Assembly (NCBI RefSeq): GCF_050003625.1
Contig: NC_134401.1
Span: forward strand, 97,070,852-97,134,851
Direction of reading: 5' to 3'
Length of the DNA stretch: 64,000 nucleotides
From: Haematobia irritans
Taxonomy: Eukaryota; Arthropoda; Insecta; Diptera; Muscidae
The notes under the pieces were generated by a model. The model was not told the origin of the DNA. It saw nothing but the letters and a program-made list of their open reading frames with translations, and ran no database searches. Below are positions 12,202-22,593 of the stretch, in pieces; the first letter of the stretch is position 1; every line of letters begins with the position of its first letter. The position numbers and the translations under genes were made by a program.

Positions 12202-13041
12202 AAGGGTGATACGGTCAAAATTTGGTCAATATAAACTTGACGTATTTCTTTCAATTTTGCATTTTAAAAACCTGAACACCCCTCATTTTGAAGGCGTGTG
12301 TGGGTAAAATATTGCTCCTATTTGATCATCCAAATCGCGATGATAATGGACGACGAAACCTACGTCAAAGCCGACTACAAGCAGCTTCCGGGACAGGATT
12401 TTTATACGGCAAAAGGAAGGGGAAAGGTAGCAGATATTTTCAAGCACATAAAACTGTCAATGTTCGCAAAGAAATATCTGGCTTGGCAAGCCATCTGTAC
12501 CTGTGGCTTGAAAAGCAGCATTTTCATAGCTTCCGGGACTGTCAACCAAGAAATTTACGTAAAAGAGTGTTTGAATAAACGTGTGCTGCCTTTCCTGAAG
12601 AAACACGGTTGTTCCGTACTGTTTTGGCCGGATTTGGTAAAAAGGCCATGGAGTGGTACGCCGCCAACAACGTGCAGGTGGTTCCCAAGGACAATAACCC
12701 TCCCAACACGCCAGAGCTCCGCCCAATTGAGAAATACTGGGCTATTGTCAAGCGGAACTTAAAGAAGACCAAAAAAACTGTTAAGGACGAGCAGCAGTTC
12801 AAGGCAAACTGGCTTTCTGCGGCGAAGAAGGTGGACAAGGTGGCTGTACAAAATCTGATGGCAGGTGTCAAGCGTGAGGCCCGGCAATTCGGATTTGGAA
12901 AAGCGAAAGCTTAACTGAATATTTTACCTGAATTTTATACTAATTGAACTTGAAAAAGAAATTTAATTTGATTTTTTAAATAAACGATTTCACCGATTTA
13001 CACGCGTTTTCCCTTGACCAAATTTTGACCGTATCACCCTT
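12202..13041 (+). mobile_element. DD37E Tc1/mariner transposon, internally deleted (copy 1)
   Basis: 840 bp between TA dinucleotides at 12200-12201 and 13042-13043. The inverted ends start AAGGGTGATACGGTCAAAAT and are identical over 28 bp. Compared with the 1.3-kb copy at 18343, about 0.45 kb covering the N-terminal half is missing. The two flanks come from family A repeats in opposite orientations. Confidence 0.9.
12330..12914 (+). pseudogene. DD37E transposase remnant (copy 1)
   Basis: Only the catalytic half survives: MDDETYVKADYKQLPG with the first Asp, then LFWPDL with the second Asp, and TPELRPIEKYW with the Glu. Both helix-turn-helix DNA-binding domains are removed by two deletions near 12330-12346. 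A further 16-bp deletion after 12639, relative to the other copies, removes the ASCHYG segment and shifts the frame. Could only have moved with transposase supplied in trans. Confidence 0.85.
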
Positions 13042-14285
13042 TATTATAAGTTAGTGCATATGTTTGCAACACCCAGAAGGAGACGAGATAGGCACATGGT
13101 GTCTTTGGCAAAAATGCTCTGGGTGGGCTCCTGAGTCGACATGTCCGTCTGTCCGTGAACACATTTTGTAATCAAAGTATAGGTCGCAGTTTAAGTCCAA
13201 TCGACTACAAATTTGGCACTAGTATGTGTTTTGGCTAAGAATAAAACCCTATTGATTTTGGAAGAAATCGGTCTAGATTTAGATATAGCTCCCATATATA
13301 TCTTTCGCCCGATATGGACTAATACGGTCCCAGAAGCCAGAGTTTTACCCCAGTTTGGTTGAAGTTTTGCACTAGGAGTACAATTAGTAGTGTAGTCAAG
13401 TTTGCCAAATTTTATTGATATCGGTTTAAATTTGGATATATCTCCCATATATATCGTTCGCCCGATTTACACTCATATGACCACAGTGGCCAATTTTTTC
13501 TCCCCATTTAGTTGAAATTTTGCACAGGGAGTTGAATTTGCATTGTAGCTATGCGTGCCAAATTTGGTTGAAATCGGTTCAGATTTAGATATAGCTCCCA
13601 TATATATCGTTCGCCCGATTTACATTCAAATGACCACAGTGGCCAATTTTTTGCCTCGATTTAGTTGAAATTTTGCACAGGGAGTTGAATTTGCATTGTA
13701 GCTACGCGTGCCAAATTTGGTTGAAATCGGTTCAGATTTAGATATAGCTCCGATATATATCGTTCGCCCGATTTACACTCATATGTCCACAGTGACCATT
13801 TTTTTGCCCCGATTTAGTTGAAATTTTGCACAGGTAGTTGAATTAGCATTGTAGCTATGCGTGCCAAATTTTTGTTGAAATCGGTTCAGATTTAGATATA
13901 GCTCCCATATAAGTTGTAAAAATGACTCTAATTTTCCTAAACTTCTAATACATATATATCGAGCAATAAATCATAAATAAACTTTTCGAAGTTTCCTTAA
14001 AATTGCTTCAGATTTAAACGTTTCCCATATTTTTTCACTAACACTGTGTTCCACTCTGCATTATTGCATTAGCCGACTTAAATCTTGAGTCTATAGATTT
14101 TGTAGAAGTCTATCAAATCCTGTCCAGATCGAGTGATATTTAAATGTATGTATTTGGGACAAACATTTATATATAGCCCCCAACACATTTAACGGATGTG
14201 ATATTGCATCGAACATTTAGATCTACAAAGTGGTGCAGGGTATAATATAGTCGGCCCCGCCCGACTTTAGACTTTCCTTACTTGT
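13042..14285 (-). mobile_element. DINE-like family A, reverse, end-trimmed
   Basis: Begins TTATAAGTTAGTGCATATG without its terminal hairpin, which is cut at the DD37E insertion. It has five central repeats with TTGAAATCGGTTCAGATTTA and AGCTCCCATATATATC, and ends TATAGTCGGCCCCGCCCGAC...CCTTACTTGT. The next copy begins immediately. Confidence 0.65.
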
Positions 14286-15810
14286 TATACCCTGCGCCAC
14301 ACTGTGGAACAGGGTATTATAAGTTAGTGCATATGTTTGTAACACCCAGAAGGAGACGAGATAGACACATGGCGTCTTTGGCAATAATGCTCAGGGTGGG
14401 TCCCTGAGTCGATATAACCATGTCCGTCTGTCCGTTCGTCCGTCCGTCCGTCTGTCTGTGAACACATTTTTGTGATCAAAGTCTAGGTGGCAATTTAAGT
14501 CCAATCGCCTTAAAATTTGGCACATATTCCTAATTTGGGTCAGAACAGAACCCTATTGATTTTGAAAGAAATCGGTTCAGATTTAGATATAGCTCCCATA
14601 TATATCTTTCGCCCGATATGCACTAATATGTACCCAGCAGCCAGAGTTTTATAGCGATTTGCTTGAAAGTTTGTACAAACATAACACTTAGTCGTATAGT
14701 CAAGTGTGCAAAATTTGATTGAAATCGGTTCAGATTTAGATATAGCTCCCATATATATCTTTCGCCCGATATGGACGTATATGGCCCCAGAAGCCAGATT
14801 TTTTGCGAATTTGGTTGAAATTTTGCACTAGGAGTACAATTAGTAGTATAGTCAAGTGTGCCAAATTTGATTGAAATAGGCTCAGATTTAGATATAGCTC
14901 CCATATATATCTTTCGCCCGATATGGGCTCATATGGTCCTAAAAGCCAGAGTTTTGACCCAATTTGATTGAAATTTTGCACAGGGAGTAGATTTAGCATT
15001 GTAGCTATGCGTGCTAAATTTGGTTGAAATCGATTCAGATTTAGATATAGCTCCCATATATATCGTTCGCCAGATATGCACTTATATGGACCCAGAAGCC
15101 AGAGTTTTATCCCGATTAGCTTTAAATTTTGCACAAGGAGTACCATTGGTAGTATAGTCATGTGTGCCAGATTTGATTGAAATCGGTTCAGATTTGATAT
15201 AGCTTCCATATATATTTTTCGCCCGATATAGACTTATATGGCCCCAGAAGCCAAAGTTTTGGCCCAATTTGGTTGAGATTTTGCACTAGGAGTACAATTC
15301 GTAATATAGTCATGTGTGCCAAATTTGGTTGAAATCGGTTCAGATTTAGATATAGCTCCCATATATATGTTTTTATGATTTCGACAAAAATGGTCAAAAT
15401 ACCAACATTTTCCTTGTTAAATCGCCACTGCTTACTTGAAAAGTTGTAAAAATTACTCTAATTTTCCTAAACTTCTAATACATATATATCGAGCGATAAA
15501 GCATAAATAAACTTTTGCGAAGTTTCCCTAAAATTGCTTCAGATTTAAATGTTTCCCAAATTTTTTTACTAACATTGTGTTCCACCCTATTGCATTAGCC
15601 GACTAAAATTTTGAGTCTATAGATTTTGTAGAAGTCTTTCAAATTCTTCCAGATCGAGTGATATTTAAATGTATGTATTTGGGACAAACTTTTATATATA
15701 GCCTCCAACACATTTGATGGATGTGATATGGTATCGAAAATTTAGATCTACAAAGTGGTGCAGGGTATAATATAGTCGGCACCGCCCGACCTTAGACCTT
15801 CCTTACTTGT
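14286..15810 (-). mobile_element. DINE-like family A, reverse, full length
   Basis: Starts with the hairpin TATACCCTGCGCCACACTGTGG (14286 on), GTCY block near 14424-14460 (GTCCGTCTGTCCGTTCGTCC), and at least five ~155-bp units (AGCTCCCATATATATC near 14592, 14745, 14899, 15051). It ends TAGTCGGCACCGCCCGACC...CCTTACTTGT. It abuts elements on both sides, forming a head-to-tail run. Long minus-strand open frames here are products of the repeat, not genes. Confidence 0.7.
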
Positions 15811-16060
15811 TTTTACTAACATTGTGTTCCACCCTAGTGCATTAGCCAACTTAAATTTTGAGTCTATAGATGTGGTAGAAGTCTATCAAATTCTGTCCAG
15901 TTCGAGTGATATTTAAATGTATGTATTTGGGACAAACATTTATATGTATAGCACCCAACATATTTGACGGATGCGATATGGTATCAAAAATTTAGATCTA
16001 CAAAGTGGTGCAGGGTATAATATAGTCGGCCCTGCCCGACTTTAGATTTTCTTACTTGTT
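15811..16060 (-). mobile_element. DINE-like family A terminal fragment
   Basis: Repeats the last ~250 bp of the previous copy (TTTACTAACATTGTGTTCCAC to TAGTCGGCCCTGCCCGAC...CTTACTTGTT). This is the third end in a row in the same direction. Confidence 0.65.
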
Positions 16061-16670
16061 ATTATTCAAAACCGGGCGATACATATATATGGGAGCTATA
16101 TCTACTTCTGAACCGATTTCGATGAAATTTTGCAAATACAGTAAGTAATATAGAGGACTGGATCTAGCCAACTTTGAGTAAGGTCAGTTAATAAATAAGG
16201 GTTCTATGGCCAAATTTGGGAAAATCGGGCTATACATTTATATGGTAGCTAAATCTAAATCTGAACCGATTTCGATGAAATGTGCACTCCTAAAGGGTGG
16301 CACATTTGATTACTTTGTGCCAAATTTGACGATAATCGGTTAGTAATAAAGCGCAACGTAACCCCATTTGTAGAAATCGGGCGATACATATATATTGCAG
16401 CTTTATCTAAATTAAACTAGAGTTCGTCCTTGTACCCAATAAAGGCCGTGTACCAAATTTCATCAAAATCGGTTAATAGTTGCGACCGGAATCTTGCGAA
16501 CAACAAATACATGGACAGACGGAAGGACACCAAGCGCTAGATCGACTCAGGAGGTGATTCTGAGTCGATCGGTATATATTTTATGGGATCTAAACTCAAT
16601 ATTTCTGGTAGGCAAATTTTTTGCAGATTAAAGTTATTATACCCTGACCACTATGTGGTTGAGGGTATAA
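16061..16670 (+). mobile_element. DINE-like family A fragment, plus orientation
   Basis: Central repeats, then ACATGGACAGACGGAAGGAC near 16510 and the closing hairpin TATACCCTGACCACTATGTGG...GGGTATAA. The first half is nearly the same as 11580-11790, so it is a separately inserted or duplicated piece. Confidence 0.6.
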
Positions 16671-16968
16671 ACAATCAACTTAAAAACATTTCAAATATAT
16701 TTCAATATTTGTAATAGTAAACAATCCAATGTTACGATTTTTTTATGAAATGTATTTGGAAATACATAAACATAATATCCCACTATATGTTGACAACTGA
16801 GAAGTAAGAAAGATGTCTCGAGTGGATAATGCCAACCATAAAAACAAAAAGTTTGTGAAACTATTAGTGTATAAACCGTCCATGAACACTGCGATGCATT
16901 TGAATAAGACTAGTTAATTATACCCTAAACCATATAGTGGTTAGGTAAGGTTAACATAGGTTAGGTGG
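16671..16968. other. No recognisable feature
   Basis: AT-rich linker. A short TTAGGTAAGGTTAACATAGG stretch at 16940-16966 may be a remnant retroposon tail. Confidence 0.35.
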
Positions 16969-17115
16969 TAGAGGTGTGCACGTGAGTAATATTTTACTTA
17001 CGCTCACGCACACTCACGACGGAAAAATCTTACCCACGCACGATATTGTTTAGTAGGACTCACGCTCACGCACACTCACGAATTTGTATTCACGCACACT
17101 CACGCAGGAAAATGT
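16969..17115. mobile_element. hAT-type MITE fragment
   Basis: Left end TAGAGGTGTGCACGTGAG matches the MITE at 1888, followed by clustered CTCACGCACACTCACG words. No right end was found, so the fragment boundary is approximate. Confidence 0.5.
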
Positions 17116-17819
17116 CGTGACTCACGAAATACCAATAAGTTAAAGTCTTATAAAAACCGAAAACCTTGTGAAAAAGCCGAAAATTATCCTATTAAATATA
17201 TTGCAAAAAATCAAAATCGCTAAAAGTCGACATTTTCCAATTGAGTAAAAGTCGAGACGTTTTTCAAATTTTGATAAAAAGCAAAACGTTTACTTTTTTA
17301 TTTGTATTAAAATGTTTCTTGTTTTCCACGCTTTTTCACAAAACAGCCCCGGTGTAGATTTTCTGAATAGTGTTGTTGTTATTGTTATTATTATTGAAAG
17401 GAATGTATGACAGCACTCGAAGAGAAACAAATGCGAAACAAAAGTTAGTAAAAAAAAGTTTTCTTTATTGTATTTTACTTTCGAAATGACTTTTTAAATA
17501 ATATATGAATTGTTTGTTGATGGATATACATTCACAAGAAGCTTGCTTTATTTTTACACAGAGCATTTGTTGGTTTTTACGATTTTTTTTTTTTGTGTTA
17601 TTCGCCAGAAATAAAATACCCTGTTACAAAGAAGATAAAAACTAAACAATGTAGTGTAAATAAAATTAAAACAAAAATAAAGAAACAAAATATGGCGTAA
17701 GAGAATTAAATCCTTGCATTAAGCTATAGGTAAAGAGCTTAAGCCGACATGGACCTACACTGAAAAGAAAGTAAACTCTTTAAGGGGTAAAAAAAAAACT
17801 AATTTATGCGAAAATTTTA
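17116..17819. other. No recognisable feature
   Basis: AT-rich. Contains a (TTG)/(TTA)-rich run near 17370-17395 and a CACTGAAAAG word near 17758 like the ends of TA-flanked MITEs, but no matching partner end. Confidence 0.4.
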
Positions 17820-18340
17820 TTAAATTGTATTTGGATCTCAGGACTAGTTCCTGGTGTGTATGGACCAATCCCAGTTCTGTAGAAATTGTAGAATATTACC
17901 GATTGTAGAAAACGATATACGTCCAGGATGTTACAACCAACTTCAAGTTATTATCATATCTAAAACACTTGGCAATTGCCGCAAAATATAACAACTTTTA
18001 ATTTATATCGCTTTGGCAGTGGTTAGACTAGTACATCCAAACATTGGTAAATTTTTTGCTGGGTTACTTCTGTGGTACAGATTATATATTGACGAAACTC
18101 GTGTAATAAATTGGGGTATCTTATTTGTTATGATCAGATCTCACAATTGGCCACTTTGGATAACACCAGATATGATGAGATATAATAAAATTTAACTACC
18201 CTACGGTAAATGGATCATCCACAGGACCAGTCAGGACTAGCCCCTTGTGTGTATGGACCAATCCCAGCTCTGGTAAAAACGTATGGAAGGGGCCGGTCAC
18301 TCTAATATGGGTTTGTCATTGATGGGGTAAATTTACACTA
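17820..18340 (+). repeat. ~256-bp tandem unit, left copies
   Basis: A complete unit at about 18084-18340 runs from TATATATTGACGAAAC through GGACTAGCCCCTTGTGTGTA to GGGTAAATTTACACTA. It matches 19643-19898 at most positions. A piece of a further unit (CAGGACTAGTTCCTGGTG) lies at 17838-17880. Confidence 0.65.
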
Positions 18341-18342
18341 TA

Positions 18343-19642
18343 AAGGGTGATACGGTCAAAATTTGGTCAATATAAACTTGACGTATTTCTTTCAATTTTG
18401 CATTTAAAAAACCTGAACATCCCTCATTTTAAAAGTGTGTGTGTGTAGAATGTTGCTCGTATTTTGATTTTGGAATTCACTCCTCAGTTGTCAAAATGCC
18501 GTCCAAGCAAGAAGAGCAGCGTATCAAAATTTTGCTAGCGCATCGCGAAAATCCGAGCTACTCGCACGCAAAGCTAGCAAAATCGCTAAAAGTTGCCAAA
18601 TCAACCGTTACGAATGTAATTAAAGTGTTTGGGGAACGTTTGCCGACAGCCAGAAAGTCTGGTTCGGGGAGAAATCGAAAACCGGAAGCCGCTGAAACGA
18701 CAAAGAGAGTTGTCGGTAGTTTCAAGCGAAACCCTAACCTCTCTCTCCGAAATGCCGCAAATAAGCTGGGTGTATCGTCTACAACCGTGCATCGAGCCAA
18801 AAAACGAGCCGGACTATCGACTTACAAGATGGTAGTGACTCCAAATCGCGATGATAAACAAAATACGACGGCCAAAGCGCGATCCCGGAGGCTGTACACG
18901 ACGATGCTGACGAAGTTTGACTGCGTGGTAATGGACGACGAAACCTACGTCAAAGCCGACTACAAGCAGCTTCCGGGACAGGAGTTTTATACGGCAAAAA
19001 GAAGGGGAAAGGTAGCAGATATTTTCAAGCACATAAAACTGTCAAAGTTCGCAAAGAAATATCTTGTTTGGCAAGCCATCTGTACCTGTGGCTTGAAAAG
19101 CAGCATTTTTATAGCTTCCGGGACTGTCAACCAAGAAATTTACGTGAAAGAGTGTTTGAATAAACATCTGCTGCCTTTCCTGAAGAAACACGGTTGTTCC
19201 GTACTGTTTCGGCTGGATTTGGCATCTTGCCATTACGGTAAAAAGGCCATGGAGTGGTTCGCCGCCAACAACGTGCAGGTGATTCCCAAGGACAAGAACC
19301 CTCCCAACACGCCAGAGCTCCGCCCAATTGAGAAATACTGGGCTATTGTCAAGCGGAACCTAAAGAAGACCAAAAAAACTGCTAACGACGAGCAGCAGTT
19401 GAAGGCAAACTGGTTTTCTGCGGCGAAGAAGGTGGACAAGGTGGCTGTACAAAATATGATGGCAGGTGTCAAGCGTGAGGCCCGGCAATTCGGATTTGGA
19501 AAAGCGAAAGCCTAACTGAATATTTTTCCTGAATTTTATACTAATTGAACTTGAAAAAGAAATTTAATTTGATTTTTTAAATAAACGATTTCACCGATTT
19601 ACACGCGTTTTCCCTTGACCAAATTTTGACCGTATCACCCTT
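18343..19642 (+). mobile_element. DD37E Tc1/mariner transposon, apparently complete (copy 2)
   Basis: 1300 bp bounded by TA (18341-18342, 19643-19644) and 28-bp perfect inverted ends starting AAGGGTGATACGGTCAAAAT. It carries one open transposase frame and an AATAAA-like signal (AAATAAACGATTT near 19580) before the right end. It lies exactly at the junction of two tandem ~256-bp units. Confidence 0.92.
18496..19515 (+). CDS. DD37E-type Tc1/mariner transposase, 339 aa
   Basis: Cut-and-paste transposase that binds the 28-bp ends and moves the element between TA sites in the nucleus. Visible parts: a first helix-turn-helix (residues ~5-45, SHAKLAKSLKVAKSTVTNVI), a basic GRNRKP stretch (58-63), a second helix-turn-helix (~75-105), and the catalytic domain with Asp148 in MDDETYVKAD, Asp241 in LDLASCHYG and Glu279 in ELRPIEKYW. 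There are 37 residues between the last two, which defines DD37E (known from mosquito ITmD37E elements). I start at the ATG of MPSKQEE because the other copies share it; an in-frame ATG 57 bases upstream is possible. Positions 239-240 read Arg-Leu where the sister copies have Trp-Pro, next to a catalytic Asp, so activity is uncertain despite the open frame. Confidence 0.88.
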   Translation: MPSKQEEQRIKILLAHRENPSYSHAKLAKSLKVAKSTVTNVIKVFGERLPTARKSGSGRNRKPEAAETTKRVVGSFKRNPNLSLRNAANKLGVSSTTVHRAKKRAGLSTYKMVVTPNRDDKQNTTAKARSRRLYTTMLTKFDCVVMDDETYVKADYKQLPGQEFYTAKRRGKVADIFKHIKLSKFAKKYLVWQAICTCGLKSSIFIASGTVNQEIYVKECLNKHLLPFLKKHGCSVLFRLDLASCHYGKKAMEWFAANNVQVIPKDKNPPNTPELRPIEKYWAIVKRNLKKTKKTANDEQQLKANWFSAAKKVDKVAVQNMMAGVKREARQFGFGKAKA

Positions 19643-19898
19643 TATATATTGACGAAACCCGTGTAATCTATCTTATTTGTTATGATCAGATCTCACAATT
19701 GGCCATTTTGGATCTCACCAGATATGATGAGATATAATAAGATGTAACTACCCTACGGGAAATTGATCATCCACAGGACCAGTCAGGACTAGTCCCTGGT
19801 GTGTATGGACCAATCCCTGTTCTGGTAAAACCGTATGGAAGGTGCCGGTCACTCTTATATGGGGTTTGTCATTGATGGGGTAAATTTACACTTTACGA
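19643..19898 (+). repeat. ~256-bp tandem unit, right copy
   Basis: Begins TATATATTGACGAAACCCG straight after the transposon and ends GGGTAAATTTACACTTTACG. It is homologous to 18084-18340 except for a gap of about 15 bases near 19667. Not recognised as a named satellite. Confidence 0.65.
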
Positions 19899-19917
19899 TA
19901 CGTCTGAGGTTAGGTTA

Positions 19918-20250
19918 GTTTAGGTGTCAGCCCGATGTATCAGGCTCACTTAGACTATTCAGTCCATTGTGATACCACATTGGTGAACTTCTCTCTTATC
20001 ACTGAGTGCTGCCCGATTCCATGTTAAGCTCAATGACAAGGGACCTCGTTTTTATAGCCGAGTCCGAACGGCGTTTCACATTGCAGTGATACCACTTAGA
20101 GAAGCGTTGATACCCTCAGAAATGTCACCAGCATTACTGAAGGGGGATAATCCAACGCTGACATATTGTTTGGGGTTCGGTCGAAGCAGGAATCGAACCC
20201 ACGACCTTGTGTATGCAAGGCTGGCATGCTAACCATTGCATCACGGTGAC
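19918..20250 (-). mobile_element. tRNA-derived SINE, reverse
   Basis: Tail GGTTAGGTTAGTTTAGG at the left. The body is the reverse of the copy at 7534 (TCAGGCTCACTTAGACTATT, ACCACGACC-type B box region CAGGAATCGAACCCACGACC). The head at the right is CATGCTAACCATTGCATCACGG. No clear target duplication. Confidence 0.8.
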
Positions 20251-20719
20251 GGTGCAATGGTCTCATTCCAAAGAACACGTCCTGGAAAAATTTAGTTCGA
20301 GCACGCCATAGACAGTTACTCATGAACCAGTCTTGTACAAACTATCTGGAATATGTTTCTTTTTTTGGCACGAATCGCATCAGAAGTGAAAACCATTCGA
20401 ACTATGTTGAACAATAGGTTATTCTGATAATCGTGTTTCACTAAATGTGTATATCCAATAAGATTTTATTTTCAAGCGAGTATAGAAATTAATAAATTAT
20501 GACTATTTAAAAAACTGACTATTTAACAAAAATGACTATTTAACAAAGGGTGGATATTTGCACCAATTTCCCGTAGGGTAGTTATAATCCCATATATAAC
20601 AAGATCTAAAATCAGATCTATCTGCATGTGGGGTTATATGCAATTATATCTAAGGCATTAGATCTAGGCCAATTTTGAGATCCGATCATATCTAATTCTA
20701 AAGCAGTTCGATATAATAA
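20251..20719. other. Mostly unassigned sequence
   Basis: Contains a reversed relative of the TAACTACCCTACGG word of the 256-bp unit (CCCGTAGGGTAGTTATAATC near 20570) and AGATCTRATC-rich text to 20710, but no defined element. Confidence 0.35.
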
Positions 20720-21294
20720 CCCAGCAAAAAAGCGTCACCAAAAAAGTAGTGAAAATGTTCTATTTGGATCCGGAATTGGTGTAAAATTGGCGCAGAAGCA
20801 ATGAGTTTAACATTGGCTTGTCATAGGATGGATCTCCACTATTTCAACAGCCGTTGCACTGAATATACATCACTTCTTTAGATGTGATCCGAATTCAGTG
20901 TTTTGGATGTGAATTAAAAAATTTTGTGGTATTTTGGCAAATAATTATTTTTTATAATTTTTTATGATTTTTAATACAATCTAACGCTTGTCTGAAACCC
21001 TCGACCTCAAATATTTTCAAAATTTCGGAATTTTTCTAGCATGAATTTGGAAATTTTTTCGACAAAATTTAAATAATTTATACCAATTTATTATTCCTTA
21101 CCCTGTTTTTAACATATTTCAAACAAAAAATGTTAAAATTTCCCTTTAAAAGTATGAAAAAAGCGAGTTATAAAAAATTAAATTAAAAGATCTTCCTGAG
21201 CAGTTAAAATAAAGAACATCTCTGGAAGGACAATTTTTGGAAGTGCTTTAAAGTTGTGCTTTTGGAAGTACTTCCAAATTTTTTTTTTGCTGGG
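20720..21294 (+). mobile_element. MITE family E, complete copy
   Basis: 575 bp with short inverted ends CCCAGCAAAAAA / TTTTTTGCTGGG. The interior has AGGTGTGATCC-like and AACATTGGCTTGTCATAGG words also seen at 9948, 22190 and 34263. No coding capacity; the superfamily is not clear because no target duplication is certain. Confidence 0.55.
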
Positions 21295-21680
21295 AATATC
21301 TTACCAATTTTCGGTTCTGCTTATATCTAATTAGATCTGTCAATTTTTACTCGGGAATCTTTAATATTTCGAATTTCAAATAAAATACATCTTTTATTTA
21401 CGTCCCAGCAAAAAAAATTGGAAATTCTTCCAAAGGCACAACTTTAAAAGCACTTCCAGAATATGTACTCCCAATGATGTTATTTATTTTAACTACCCAG
21501 GAAGTTCCTTTAATCCAATTTTTTATAACTTGGTTTTTTCATACTTTTAATGGATAATTTTATTTATTTTTTTTTTGTTTCAAATAGGTTAAAAACAGAG
21601 AAAGAATTCATAAACAAAAATAAAACAAAACATTTAAATTTTGACGACAAAAATGCTAAATCCAATCCGACAAGCGTTAG

Positions 21681-22183
21681 GTTAGGTTAGGTTAGGTTAA
21701 AGTGGCAGCCCGATTAAATTTCAGACTCACTTAGACTATTCAGTCCATTGTGATACCACATTTAACTAAAAGTACCTATTACATATGGGCACTTCTAGTC
21801 CCTGAAGTCCACTAAACCTTCTGTATTATTTACTTTTGTGGAACCAACCAGATTGCTCCAAAAATATTAACAAACTGCTTAAGTTAACGTTTTCCAGGTC
21901 AGCCAGTAATCTAAAGCTATATGCTCCTAAAATTCGCTTACGCCTTACACAAAAAACAGGACACTCACACAAGAGGTGTTTAATTGATTCCTTTTCCTCC
22001 ACGTCATGACAGCTTATACAATAGTCATTATACTTCGCACCTATAGTTTTTGCAAATTCGCCTATCAAGCAGCGACCCGTTATAGCAGATATTAGGAGTG
22101 CTATCTGACGTCTTGAGAACACTAGCATATCTAGTGTGCGGTTTAAGTTTAAATGGGGCCATATTTGCCCCATTCTAACGCTT
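21681..22183 (-). mobile_element. 5'-truncated LINE 3' fragment with 12-bp target duplication
   Basis: Minus-strand copy of the last ~500 bp of the LINE seen at 1140-1653, ending in a (CCTAA)n-type tail (GTTAGGTTAGGTTAGGTTA on this strand). Flanked by GACAAGCGTTAG at 21669-21680 and 22184-22195. The 5' junction carries a short inverted copy of the target. Confidence 0.85.
21826..22183 (-). pseudogene. LINE ORF2 C-terminus fragment
   Basis: About 119 residues matching the C-terminal end of the LINE ORF at 1150-1530: QIWPHLNLNRTLDMLVFSRR, CLIGEFAKTIGAKYNDYC, then the knuckle CxxC...HLLCECP, ending QSGWF. No RT or RNase H core is present because the copy is 5'-truncated. The frame is open throughout, so this insertion is younger than the copy at 72-1653. 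Confidence 0.8.
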
Positions 22184-22593
22184 GACAAGCGTTAGAATCC
22201 ATTAAAAATTATAAGAAATTATAAAAATTATTTATTTGACAAAATATCACAATCAATATCGATTTTTTAATTTACATAAAAAACATTGAATTCGGATCAC
22301 ACCTAAAGAAGTGATGCAAATTCAGTGCAACTGCCGTTGAAATGGAGGACTTCTGTCCTATGACAAGCCCATGTTAAATTCATCGCTTCTGCGTCAATTT
22401 TGCACCACTTCCGGATCCAAAAAAAAACACTTTCATTACGTTTTTGGCGACGCTGTTTTTGCTGGGGTGTTTAACTTCCTAAAAGTTTAAGGGTGCGTAT
22501 GAGTTACAGCGCATAATGGAATACTGAAATTTGTAACTCATACGCTACCTGGGCTTCGTTGTACAAAATTATAATAAGAAAACTTAGCCCCTT

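Larger units (their letters stand above)
21404..22466 (-). mobile_element. MITE family E, reverse, split by a LINE fragment
   Basis: Inverted relative to the copy at 20720 and only 109 bp from it. Starts CCCAGCAAAAAAAATTGG and ends GGCGACGCTGTTTTTGCTGGG. Removing 21681-22183 plus one target duplication restores a continuous copy. Confidence 0.6.

Noticed and set aside
14736..15209. 157-codon minus-strand open frame
   Set aside because: Family A central repeat translation (repeating ERYIWELYLNLNRFQ), not a gene.
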